Source: Austropuccinia psidii (lineage: Eukaryota; Basidiomycota; Pucciniomycetes; Pucciniales; Sphaerophragmiaceae). From it: a DNA stretch of 64,000 bases. The DNA lies in NCBI GenBank assembly GCA_023105745.1, contig JALGQZ010000001.1:51211662-51275661 (forward strand), read 5' to 3'. Positions within the stretch are counted from its first letter, which is position 1; every line of letters starts with the position of its first letter. The notes below the pieces were generated by a model. It made no database searches. It worked only from the letters and a program-made list of their open reading frames with translations, and was not told where the DNA came from. This document shows positions 34,268-43,906 of this stretch, in pieces. Both the position numbers and the translations under genes were made by a program.

Positions 34268-36283
34268 TGTGGTAACTCCTTTTGGTGTGGGATGAAATAA
34301 GGAAGTACCTTGAGGGGGAAATTATTGGTAAGTCTGTTTTGAATTTCAGAATTGTCCAATAACCATGGGTGCTAAGGTGTATTAGCTGCCCCTCTAAATA
34401 ATACTGAATAGTCAGCCTACAGAGAATCACAAAATAAAAAAATATTTGTGGCTTTAACAGATAGAGAAGACTTATCAGCAGTCTCTAAATCAGACCTATC
34501 AATAACACTACAGTAAAAATTCTGATCAAAAATTTCTGATAAAATAAACACTAGATTTTTTTATTTTATTTTAATAAAAGTGATGATAATATATATATAT
34601 ATATATGTTTTGGGTTTCTGTTATTTTAATGAAACTAATAAGAATATTTTTTTTGTTTTTTTTTTAATAAGAATGATAAGAATATATATATTTTTTATGG
34701 TTTTAGGTTGATTATAATGATTTTTTTTTTGATATGAGTACTAATAATTAGACTACTGGATTTGATTCTTTTAGGATTTTTTTTAATACTGAGTTTATAT
34801 CACTACTACTTCTCTTTGTTAATAACACTAAGCTTTTGAGCAAGGCTACTAAGCTTTTACTATGGCTATACTACTATTCTTCACTAATACTAAGCTACTG
34901 AGCAAGGCTACTGAGCTTTTTACTATGTTTATACTACTATTCTTCACTAATACTAAGCTACTGAGCAAGGCTACTGAGCTTTTCACTACTAAAACACTAC
35001 TACTATTCTAGATATCCTGCTAGTTCAGGGATGGTGGTGATCCTGCATAGTGGGAACCTGTTCCATGATGATGGGAAAAATGAGGGAGAGAGGACCTCTA
35101 TTTATAGCTTTTAGGCCTCCATAGAGCTTCTCAAAACAGGGTACTTAGAAAAAATCATAGTTGAGAGGTTTTAGCTAGTAAGACGTGTAGTTTTGGTGTA
35201 GCAACGTGTTTGCTGAGAGAATTATGCTGGTGGTGCTTTTTCTTATCAAAGTCATGTGATGTATTTGAGATAATTTGGCTGGTGAGATTGTCTTGAAGGT
35301 GGGGAAAGTATTTTTTTTGTTTCTATTTTTTATGTATGTTATGAGAGAATTATGCTGGTGGTTCTTTTCCTTATCAAAATCATGTGATGTGTTTGAGATA
35401 ATTTCGCTGGTGAAGTTTTCTTTTTTTGGTGACTTTGTTATGTATTTTCTGAGAGAATTATGCTGGTGGTGCTTTTTCTTATCAAAATCATGTGATGTGT
35501 TTGAGATAATTTGGCTGGTGGGATTTGCTTTTTGCCAAGAAAGTGGAGAAAATACAGCTCCTGACAATTGAACTGTCTTCTAGTCATATGATATATATGA
35601 GAAAATTATGCTGGTGTTTCTGTTTCTTGTCAAAATCATGTGATGTATTTGAGATAATTTGGCTGGTGATGTTTTCTTGAAGGCGGGGAAAGTATTTTTG
35701 TTTCTATTTTTTACGTATGCTCTGAGAGAATTATGCTGGTGGTGCTTTTTCTTATCAAAATCATGTGATGTCTTTGAGATAATTTGGCTGGTGATGTTTT
35801 ATTGAAGGCGGGGAAAGTATTTTTGTTTCTATTTTTTATGTATGCTCTGAGAGAATTATGCTGGTGGTGCTTTTAGTATTGCATCATTTCTATCAAGTTT
35901 GATGTGTGTTATTATTGCTAAGGAAGCATTTGTTCTTGGAACATATCTTGTAATTTTATGCATGGCCTTGAAGTATTTCTTCTTTCAATTGAATCAAGGT
36001 GGGGAAAATACAGCTCTGATGCTGTGGTGCGTCTTCATATACCTTTATTTAGATTAACTCCTTTTAATTGCATAATTTGTTATTGATTATGCAATAAGGT
36101 GGATAAATTCTTTGATACTATACTGTTTTGATAAGATCTTGAGGCTATGTATTGTATATTTCTTTTTGAAATTTGTAATTGTAATGTGTAAATCTGTTTT
36201 TCATAATTCTTTTTATCATCATTTTTTTTTCTTTTGTTTTATTGGTAAGCTTGAAACTGGTACTAATGGTATGGAATACCACA
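34268..36283 (-). repeat. 3' LTR of element E (2016 bp)
   Basis: This is the downstream LTR relative to E transcription. It contains three copies of a ~62-bp unit (CTAAGCTACTGAGCAAGGCTA, 34825-34995) and six copies of a 108-150-bp unit with GAGAATTATGCTGGTGGTGC and TCATGTGATG (from about 35214, 35342, 35450, 35600, 35721 and 35846). T-runs and an (AT)n tract lie at 34560-34780. It differs from the other LTR by scattered substitutions and small indels. Confidence 0.93.
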
Positions 36284-36298
36284 TCCCCCTCTCCATTT
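36284..36298 (-). other. Polypurine tract of element E
   Basis: On the minus strand AAATGGAGAGGGGGA directly precedes the TGTGGTATTCC start of the 3' LTR. Confidence 0.8.
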
Positions 36299-36338
36299 AA
36301 TGCTGTCCCCAGCATTCCAGTTGAAAAGCTTGCCAATA

Positions 36339-38115
36339 TCAATCATATCTATTTTGATCAATTTCTTCTCCCTCTGATATTAAATCTTCTTCTTCAATTT
36401 CTTCACTGCTGTCATTTTCTGACTCTGTACTTGATTCAACTTTCTTTCCTCTGGGATAAAACCTCTTGATGTGACTTGCTGCAAATTTTCTTGTAAGTTT
36501 AGTGCCATCCAATTCTTCAAGCTCATAAGGTCCAATATTAATTTGATTTATGACTCTATAAGGTCCATTCCAACGGTTCTTCAAGAGTAAACCCCACTGT
36601 GACTCAAGTGGCTTATTATAAACTAATACCAAGTCCCCTAGTTCAAGTGCATTTCTCAGTCTATGTGCCATCTTTTTGTCCAAATATTTAACTGATTTGT
36701 GTCTTGAATCTCTTAATTTCTCTGCTGCTTCTAATCTTGTTTCCTCTTTTGCTGCAATCTGTATTGCTCTTGCTTCCAATAGCTCTTCTGTTGTTGAGAT
36801 TTTATTCCATTCTATGGCCAGGTATGTGTTTGTTTCTATGTCAATTGGTAAGACAGCCTGCTGACCAAACTGAAGTTCAAATGGTGAGTATCCTGTTGTT
36901 CTTTTTACCAAAATTCTATCTGCCAAGGTTACAATTGGTAAGTATTCTTTCCATTTGGATCCATTTTCACCACACATTTTTACAAGTGCATCCTTCAATT
37001 GCTTATGGCCTCTTTCAATCATTCCTTGTGCTCCTGGGTAGTAAGGTGTAGTTATTCTGATTCTTGATCCTGCAATTTTGACTGCTTCTTGTAGCTCTTT
37101 TCCAAATTCTGTTCCTCCATCTACTGTGACTTCTCTGGGTGCTCCATATCTACAAATCCATTCTGAATTAAACCATTCTGAGACTGATTTTGCCGTTAGC
37201 CTATTTAATGCAACAGTTTCCGGCCATCCTGAAAAGTCATCTCTTGCTACAACTAAGTATTTCCATCTTCCTGCCTTAATGTGAACCGCATCCATGCTGA
37301 CTCTTTCAAATAAAGTAGATGTTACAGATATCTTTGCTTCTTCTTTTTGTTGCAAATGACTCCTTTTTTGACATTTGTGACATGATTTTACCCATTTTTT
37401 AACTATCTTTTTCATTCCTTCCCACCAATATCTCTTCTTGATTCTCCTGTATGTTTCATTTTCCCCTCTATGCCCCAGCTCTTCATGCATTTTCTTTAGT
37501 ATCTGTTTCTGAGCTTTTTCATTGTATACAACTATTTGTGGATGTGCTTGATTTCTTCTTTTCAGCTGCCCTCCTTCTAAATAGAAATTCACTGATCTTC
37601 TTTTAATTTTCTTGAAGTAGTCTTCCCCAATACTTTGTGGCTTTTTCAAACTATTCACATATTCCTGCATATGTTTTCCAAATCCTTCCTGTTTTATTGG
37701 AATTTCAATATTGTTTGTTTTATTCCTTGATAATTTTCCCACTTTACTTGTATTTACTTCTTTTAGGCCAAATCCTGGATGTGGTTTAATCCAATCTTCA
37801 TCTTCATCTTCATCAAAATCATCCCTTTCACTTTGTTCTTTGTCTTCTCCTTTTGGTCTTCTTGATAGCCCATCTGGCATAGTAAATGTTTTTCCTGGTT
37901 TGTGTACAAGATCAAATGAAAAAAGTTGAATGTATGCCACCCATCTTGTCATTGGTGCATTTGGTAAACATGGTGTGTTGATCATTTCTATTAAAGCTTT
38001 AGCATCTACTTGAAGTTCAAAGTGTTGCCCCCATAATATTGTTTGAAGTTTTTTGAGTATTCTTGCTAAACCGCAAAGCTCTAATTTTGGCTGAGAGTAT
38101 TTAGATTCTAGTCTG
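36339..38115 (-). CDS. pol: RNase H end and integrase of element E
   Basis: The 548-codon open part (36339-37985) starts in the RNase H tail (SFDLVHKPGKTF and MPDGLSRRP). It continues with an integrase HHCC finger (HEELGHRGENETYRRIKKRY, CHKCQKRS) and a full D-D-E core (VSMDAVHI, VTVDGGTEFG, GMIERGHKQLKDAL). Next are a GPY/F-like module (NRWNGPYRVINQ, IGPYELEELDG) and an acidic tail ending in DQNRYD. Integrase inserts the cDNA into the genome. Upstream, from about 38115 to 37986, the same frame is readable (LESKYSQPKLELCGLARIL) but out of phase with the RT ORF, so one frameshift near 38110 splits pol. No chromodomain is seen. Confidence 0.88.
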
Positions 38116-39529
38116 GAAATGTTACTGATTCATATAGTACTGGTCTATCCTTTCCATCTTCATCCTCTTGCATAGTAACTGCACCAGCTGCAATATAACT
38201 TGAATCTATTGCTAATTTTATTTTTCCTGAATCTTTATCATAATTTAATGTCTTCAAAGTAATCTCTTCTCCTACTATTTTCCTGAGTTTTATAAATGCT
38301 TCTTCACATTTTTCATCCCATTTCCACAATACATACTCCCTTGTCAATCTTCTCAATGGTGCTGCAACTTGTGAAAAGTCCTTGATAAACATTCTGACAT
38401 ATGCACATAGTCCTAAGAATGCTCTAACTTCCTTCTTTGTTGTTGGTCTAGGCCAGTTTTGTATCTTGTTTATCTTCTTTTTTGAAATCTTTCTTCCTCC
38501 CAAAGACACAACATTCCCCACAATATCAAGTGCTGGAACACAACATGCAAATTTTGATCCTGAAATTGTGAGTCCTGCCTCTTCTATCCTGAAAAGTATT
38601 CTTTCTAATGTTACTGAATATTCCCAAACAAATCTTCTTATGAGTGGATTCTCCTTCAATTTTTCGTGCCAATACGTTGATCTGGGTCCTTTAATTCCTC
38701 CATCATCTATAAATATTCCAAGGTGCTCTGGTATTTCCTCCTGAAGTATCCAAGTCATTTGTGCTTGATAAACCGCCACAGAGTTTGTTGCTCCTTGAGG
38801 TAGTCTTGTAAGCTGAAGTCTTCCAAGTGGTGTTTCAAATGTTGTAAGTGGTCTTGTAGTAATATCCAATTCTCTTTCATCATATCCTCCCATAATATCT
38901 CCCCATCCATAACATGCTCTTCCTGAAAATGATCCTACAAACTCATCAACATTTGGTGGCAATCCTGCATCTTTTATTGTTACTTTATTGAGGTCTTGAA
39001 GATCATGAACTATTCTAAGTTTTCCATTGGGCTTTGCCACACAAAATACTGGGCTGTTATAGCTTGATGTTGATTGTTCATAGAGTCCTGTACGTATTCT
39101 TTCTCTGACTAGTTCAATAAATTGAGGTAAAATTGATTTTGGTATTGGTATTGGTTTCTTTTGCCATGGTTCATGTGGTATAACTGGTATTTTATAAGGT
39201 TTTCCATAAGAATGCTTTAGTACACCTCTTTCTTCTTCACAAAATGCTATAGCCTTTTGCCTTAGTAATATAACATGCTTTAATAAATTAATCTCTTCTT
39301 CTGATAACCATCCAGATGGTCCAAAGTTTATCATTGAAATTCTTTCTTCTGTAACTTTTGATGTTTCAAAAAATGGAGGTGGGTTAGGTGATAGGGGTGT
39401 TTCATATGGATCTCTTGATAATTCAGGTCTTCCCAAAGGCGGATTCAGATCTTGAGGCATAGCTTCATTGACTGGTCTAACCTTCTTGAGTACTGACTTA
39501 TATTTTGCAGCATTGGCTTGAGCTTCCAT
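38108..39529 (-). CDS. pol: Reverse transcriptase ORF of element E (473 codons)
   Basis: The frame starts with ATG at 39529 (MEAQANAAKYKSVLKKVRP). Motifs are a linker with SGWLSEEEINLLKHV, KPNGKLRIVHDLQDLN (motif 1-2), GWGDIMGGYDERELD, LTRLPQGATNSVAVYQAQM, and an intact active site GIFIDDGG (Asp pair at 38702-38707). The thumb and RNase H start (LAIDSSYIAAGAV) are present. The polymerase differs from the other elements here by GD(I)MGGYDE and QGATNS and belongs to a Ty3-like lineage that I associate with basidiomycetes. It ends at VLYESVTFPD by a frameshift, after which RNase H continues in another frame. It is separated by about 2.2 kb of non-coding DNA from the upstream ORF. Confidence 0.9.
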   Translation of the reverse strand: MEAQANAAKYKSVLKKVRPVNEAMPQDLNPPLGRPELSRDPYETPLSPNPPPFFETSKVTEERISMINFGPSGWLSEEEINLLKHVILLRQKAIAFCEEERGVLKHSYGKPYKIPVIPHEPWQKKPIPIPKSILPQFIELVRERIRTGLYEQSTSSYNSPVFCVAKPNGKLRIVHDLQDLNKVTIKDAGLPPNVDEFVGSFSGRACYGWGDIMGGYDERELDITTRPLTTFETPLGRLQLTRLPQGATNSVAVYQAQMTWILQEEIPEHLGIFIDDGGIKGPRSTYWHEKLKENPLIRRFVWEYSVTLERILFRIEEAGLTISGSKFACCVPALDIVGNVVSLGGRKISKKKINKIQNWPRPTTKKEVRAFLGLCAYVRMFIKDFSQVAAPLRRLTREYVLWKWDEKCEEAFIKLRKIVGEEITLKTLNYDKDSGKIKLAIDSSYIAAGAVTMQEDEDGKDRPVLYESVTFPD

Positions 39530-39859
39530 GATTATTAGTCTGGTTTTAAAGCATAAATTGATAATTTTTTTAGTTGAAATAAAAACAGTCTTTTCAGTTC
39601 TTTCTTTTCTTTTTATTCATAATTGTATTTGAGTTGTAGTTTTAAGTCATGCAAGGACTTTACCTCTAGGTGGATAAAACCCAGTATATTAGGTATACCA
39701 AATCCTGCAGTTTAATGTCATACAAGGACATTTGTGAGCCCTAGTCCTGAGTTTACTGTTTTACTTGAGGCTTTCATTATTCTATTATTCATTTTTGTTT
39801 TACTCTTGATATCTTCTCTTTTTTTTATTTTCTTGATTCCTTGATTTTACTTGCATCTT

Positions 39860-40320
39860 CAGCCCTCTGGTGTGCTACCCCTGTAGTTTGAGCCATACAA
39901 AGACTAAATTTTAGCCTTCAGGTTGCTACCCTGTAGTTTAAAGTCATACAAGGACTGATTTTAGCCTTCAGGTTGCTACCCTGTAGTTTAAAGTCATACA
40001 AGGACTGATGTTAGCCTTCAGGTTGCTACCCTTGTAGTTTGAGTCATACAAAGACTAAATTTTGGCCGTCTGGGAACCACCCTGTAGTTTAAAGTCATAC
40101 AAGGACTAATTTTAGCCTTCAGGTTGCTACCCTGTAGTTTAAAGTCATACAAGGACTGATTTTAGCCTTCAGGTTGCTACCCTGTAGTTTAAAGTCATGC
40201 AAGGACTTATTTTAGCCTTCAGGTTGCTACCCTGTAGTTTAAAGTCATACAAGGACTAATTTTAGCCTTCAGGTTGCTACCCTGTAGTTTAAAGTCATAC
40301 AAGGACTGATTTTAGCCTTC
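39860..40320. repeat. 50-bp tandem array in element E
   Basis: Units with TTAGCCTTCAGGTTGCTACC and GTAGTTTAAAGTCATACAAG start at 39911, 39961, 40011, 40062 (variant), 40112, 40162, 40212, 40262 and 40312 (partial). The period is 50 bp and inner units are nearly identical. A diverged unit lies at about 39860, and single echoes occur at 39640-39730. Confidence 0.93.
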
Positions 40321-40379
40321 TTCATTTGATCTGATCTTTTATCCTTAATTTTAATCACAACAGTTTATTTTATTTATTT

Positions 40380-40592
40380 TTGTTATTATAAATTTTTTTT
40401 ATGTTGAAAAAAGATTTTTTTTAAAATTATTTTCTGTTAAAAAAAAATTTTTTTTTTTTTTTATGTTGAAAAATATTTTTTTTTTTATTTTTTTTATGTT
40501 GAAAAAAAAAATTTTTTTTTTTATGTTGAAAAAAAATTTTTTTTTTTTTTTTTTTTATGTTGAAAATTTTTTTTTTTTTTTTTTTTTTTTTT
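40380..40592. repeat. Poly-T / ATGTTGAAAA low-complexity zone
   Basis: Runs of T up to about 30 bases alternate with TTATGTTGAAAA (at least five times). This is probably slippage-expanded sequence. It ends directly before the segment carrying the tRNA-like promoter. Confidence 0.85.
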
Positions 40593-40654
40593 AAGAGTGA
40601 TTAAATTGATGAGTGATGTTGAATGAGTTTTCAATTTGAGGAGTGATGTTATAT

Positions 40655-40740
40655 TTTGAAATGGTGTAGTGGTTAGTGATTCTGGGTTGCTTTCAACTTT
40701 CACCAAGGTCCTGGGTTCAATTCCTGCCTCTGGCAGCAGT
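40655..40740 (+). ncRNA. tRNA-like Pol III promoter, possible SINE head
   Basis: TGGTGTAGTGG (40662-40672) fits the A box of tRNA genes, and GGTTCAATTCC (40714-40724) fits the B box, 41 bases apart and in the same orientation. The sequence after the A box (TTAGTGATTC) also has a D-arm look. The acceptor and T stems do not pair well, so it is not a working tRNA gene. A tRNA-derived SINE or a degenerate tRNA copy is more likely. No poly-A end is found downstream on the + strand. Confidence 0.45.
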
Positions 40741-41752
40741 GTCGTCAAACTACAATCATGCTGGCATTATGTTCATCACTCTGTGGGGGGTGCTCTGTAC
40801 TGGTGGCCTAGTATCTGTTGAGTTATGGTGATCTGTTAGGACTGATTGAATGATATTCTGGCTATGCTTGGGGAGCCCACACCCTCTTTCATATCTATGA
40901 TTACTGTGTTCAATTTGAATTTCTGAGGTGGATGTATGGGAGTACGTTGAAGAGTGGCTAAACCAATAATATTGGGCTAACGTTATCCAGTATACCTCTG
41001 TGTGTGATGTTTTTTTGCTAATTGTGCCATAAATTTGAATTACTTTTCTGGTTTAATTTTTATATTCCAAGGTCTTCTTTTACTGTATCTGAGCACCTTT
41101 TGTTGTTTGGTTACTTGCTTTTTCCTATGGAGATACTGTTTGCTTGCTTTTTCTGAAGTCACTGACCCAATTATGACCGGCAGTCATAATTTTGACATTT
41201 GAAATTCTTTGATCTTCCTTTTCTGTATCTGAATGCCCTAGCTTGTTTGGTTGGTTTTTCTTCCCTGTCTTGATATATTTTTCTTGCTTTTAGGGCAAAT
41301 TATGACCAGCGGTCATAATTTTGATATTTTGAGCTATCTATATCTTCTTTTGTTGTTTCTTCACACCATCTTTTCATTGTTTTTTTTTCAAAAAAGAGAA
41401 ATAACATTAATAAAGGCCTATGGGCCCACACTTCCCCAAACTTGTGCCATTTTTTATATGAGGTGGAATAAGAACAGATAACCACCCCTGTTTTTTTTTT
41501 TTTTTTTTATAGTGTGTGAAGAATATTCTTCTGAATCCATTGTACAAGGTGTTTCTTGAGTTTTGATATGAATCTTCTTTTTTCTTCTTTAATTTTTTTT
41601 ACAAATAATTCTTCCCAGACAAAGCTCCAATGATCCTTATTGATATTATAATTATGTGCCTTGAGACACATAATTCCAGGTATAAAGACCTCTTCCCATA
41701 AGACATCCCAATTCGTGTTTTCAATTACATAATTTCCATGCTTCCATAAGAT

Positions 41753-42190
41753 TCATCCTTCTGGTATGTCCAGTAAATCCAGAAACAGCCCTCTTGAGAC
41801 TTCCACATCCCCAAAAAATATTTTTCTTCTCCATTCTGAATCTGTTAATGTATCCTCTTCCCAATATGTGTTTCCTAAATTTCCCTTGATACCATCATAT
41901 GTAAGTAATTCTAGAAATTCCAGTCTTGAAAGAGAGAATCCTGGAAGCTCTTGCCAATCTTTAGATTCTTGAATTTGCTGATGCAGTTCTGGAAAATTGA
42001 ACAATTCTTCAAATTCTAAGTATGGAATTGATATCTGAAATAAATCCTCTCCTTCTTCAACAAATGGTTTTTCCCAGTAATTGACTTCTTCTGTATTTCC
42101 TACAATTTTGCAATTTACGTCTGTCCAGCCTTCTTCATTCCAACCAAGATTCCATTCCAATTCATTTTCATGTGTAAGTTTGGCATCCAT
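41753..42190 (-). CDS. Second copy of the extra domain (X2) in element E
   Basis: A 145-codon open frame from ATG 42190. Its core aligns with the C-terminal half of the 42590-43906 frame: ELPG then L(S/T)..(E/D)FLELLT, GIKGNL.N.YW, followed by an acidic/Trp segment. Trp- and Glu-rich, without Cys/His clusters, catalytic motifs or membrane segments. Function unknown. It keeps the same phase as gag-protease, so it may be part of the polyprotein or a separate product. The sequence between the two copies carries 91-bp tandem repeats. Confidence 0.6.
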   Translation of the reverse strand: MDAKLTHENELEWNLGWNEEGWTDVNCKIVGNTEEVNYWEKPFVEEGEDLFQISIPYLEFEELFNFPELHQQIQESKDWQELPGFSLSRLEFLELLTYDGIKGNLGNTYWEEDTLTDSEWRRKIFFGDVEVSRGLFLDLLDIPEG

Positions 42191-42249
42191 TACTGTCTAG
42201 ATCCTTTCTGAGGTTTGGTGAGATTATTGAGTTTTGAGATAAAAGACTA

Positions 42250-42475
42250 ATTCCTCTTTGATAAGGCAGGAGGTCACTTCCACTGAGTGATAAGAGTGTT
42301 TAAAAAGGATTTTTTTATAAGTTAGTTTGAATGATTTGAAATTCCTTTTTGATAAGGCAGGAGGTCACTTCCACTGAGTGATAAGAGTGTTTAAAAAAGA
42401 TTTTTTCATAAGTTAGTTTGAATTATTTGAAATTCCTCTTTGATAAGGCAGGAGGTCACTGCCCTTGATACTAAT
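42250..42475. repeat. 91-bp tandem repeat in element E
   Basis: GATAAGGCAGGAGGTCACT recurs at 42260, 42351 and 42442 with intervening GAGTGATAAGAGTGTTTAAA, giving a period of 91 bp and about 2.5 copies. Confidence 0.9.
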
Positions 42476-42589
42476 ACAGATATATACAGAATTCTCTTTT
42501 TTTTTGGTGATTTTTTTATTTTATTTTGCTATTTTTTATATGGTTTTTTATTTTTTTACTTGGTGATTGAAATTGGATTACTTCAGCTG

Positions 42590-43906
42590 TTATTGAGAAA
42601 TATTCAAACTTCTGTTGTGAATTACTGAAAGACATATGTCCTTCAATATTTCTCCAAATATCTTGTTGCGTTGTTTTCTTTGTGTATTTCCTTTCCATTC
42701 TGAAACAAAACCTTTGACTTCATGAATAAACATGTACCCAACATCACACCAGCAAAGAGTTCCCCCCAAGATTTCCAAACCATCTAGATTCAAGTCTTCT
42801 TGAGCCCATAACATTTTGTGATACAGTCCTTCTATTGTCATTTGATAATATCCATAAGGCTTCTTCCAGTAAGGATTCCTTAAATTTCCTTTGATTCCAA
42901 TAGTGGTTAGTAATTCCAGAAAATCAACATTTGTAAGATTTGATCCAGGTAGTTCTGAAATATATTTGGTTTGAATTATTGGTGAATCTAGCTCATAATC
43001 ATACAGTTCCTTAAAGGTTATTATTGGAAGTATTACATAATATTCCAGTCCTTCATATTCTGGTATGTCTTTTTGTATGCCATTTTGATTCTGGGAGTCA
43101 TTTGGTAATCCAAATTTAGCTCCTTGATTTTGATTAAATAAATCAGTTGAGCTTGTAAGGAAGAATATTTGATCATAGGCATGATTAAATTCTTCTAGAA
43201 TGCTAAGTCCAGCTAGCCCTTGTGTATTTTCTGATAACTCTCCTTCTTCTAGATCTTCAAATATTCTTCCTTGCTTATATTTATCTTCCAAATCTCCATT
43301 ATTTTGTTGGTATAACTTCAAGTCATCTTCTGATTCTGCTGTTTCCATTTTTTTCTCATTCCTCTTTTGAATATTTCTATCCCAAACTTGATCCATTTTG
43401 TCTTCAGTAATTATGGCACTATCCTTTTTCAATTCTTCAAATTTTCTTTTTGCCAATGGCTTGATTATGCTATCTTTTGGTTCTTCACTTAGTAAATCTT
43501 TTTCAGTGTCACCAATGTACCCAATTTCCTCTTGAGATAAATTGAAATAGTCTTCTGAAATTCTTGAGGAATTTTCTTCAGGTGGCTTCAGATCCATTTT
43601 GAATTTCTTCTGTGGGCTTTCTACTTGATCTTCTTTGTTCATACCACTTAACTCAAGTGCTAGCCATTTCTCTGGATCTTCTATGGCCATGTCCAAATTT
43701 CTTCTCATCTTATTCAGTTCCATTTTTATTTTTTCTATTGCTTCACTATCTTCTACCTTTAATTCATCCTCTTCTGGATACTTCCCTTTAGATTTTCTTT
43801 CAGTTTGAGGTGGAATACTTTCTTTAGATGAAGATAATATGCTTAACTTTTCTTCATCTATTATCTGGTTGAAATTTCCAAATACTAAGAAGTCCAGGTA
43901 GGTTTT
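42590..43906 (-). CDS. Extra region X1 after the protease in element E
   Basis: The frame is open from 43906, directly after the TAG at 43907-43909 that ends the gag-protease frame in the same phase, to a stop at 42590. The N-terminal two thirds are charged and probably disordered (many Glu, Lys, Ser; EDLEEGELSE). The C-terminal third holds ISELPGSNLTNVDFLELLT, GIKGNLRNPYW and IEGLYHKMLW, which is duplicated as X2, and then DVGYMFIHEVKGFVSEWKG. No known fold is recognised. It might correspond to a lineage-specific domain such as those listed as DUFs in basidiomycete retroelements, but I cannot verify that. Separation from the protease by one stop suggests it was once part of a gag-PR-X polyprotein. 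Confidence 0.65.
   Translation of the reverse strand, partial: KTYLDFLVFGNFNQIIDEEKLSILSSSKESIPPQTERKSKGKYPEEDELKVEDSEAIEKIKMELNKMRRNLDMAIEDPEKWLALELSGMNKEDQVESPQKKFKMDLKPPEENSSRISEDYFNLSQEEIGYIGDTEKDLLSEEPKDSIIKPLAKRKFEELKKDSAIITEDKMDQVWDRNIQKRNEKKMETAESEDDLKLYQQNNGDLEDKYKQGRIFEDLEEGELSENTQGLAGLSILEEFNHAYDQIFFLTSSTDLFNQNQGAKFGLPNDSQNQNGIQKDIPEYEGLEYYVILPIITFKELYDYELDSPIIQTKYISELPGSNLTNVDFLELLTTIGIKGNLRNPYWKKPYGYYQMTIEGLYHKMLWAQEDLNLDGLEILGGTLCWCDVGYMFIHEVKGFVSEWKGNTQRKQRNKIFGEILKDICLSVIHNRSLNISQ

Larger units (their letters stand above)
39530..41752 (-). other. Non-coding, repeat-filled stretch inside element E
   Basis: About 2.2 kb between the second extra-domain ORF and the RT ORF with no coding potential that I can support. 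It holds the 50-bp tandem array (39860-40320), a poly-T zone with repeated ATGTTGAAAA (40380-40592), a tRNA-like Pol III promoter (40662-40724), two palindromes (41169-41191, 41298-41320) inside a diverged ~127-bp duplication, and a T18-type run near 41490. Such a gap inside a polyprotein gene is unusual. Confidence 0.6.

Noticed and set aside
35175..35571. Opposed 130- and 98-codon frames in the element E LTR
   Set aside because: They are translations of the internal tandem repeats, and in the second LTR the frame is only partly kept.
39860..40320. Possible CRISPR-like array
   Set aside because: The units are contiguous 50-bp tandem repeats without unique spacers, in a eukaryotic retrotransposon.
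40521..40748. 75-codon minus frame ending in poly-Lys
   Set aside because: It translates the poly-T zone and the tRNA-like segment, and is not a protein gene.
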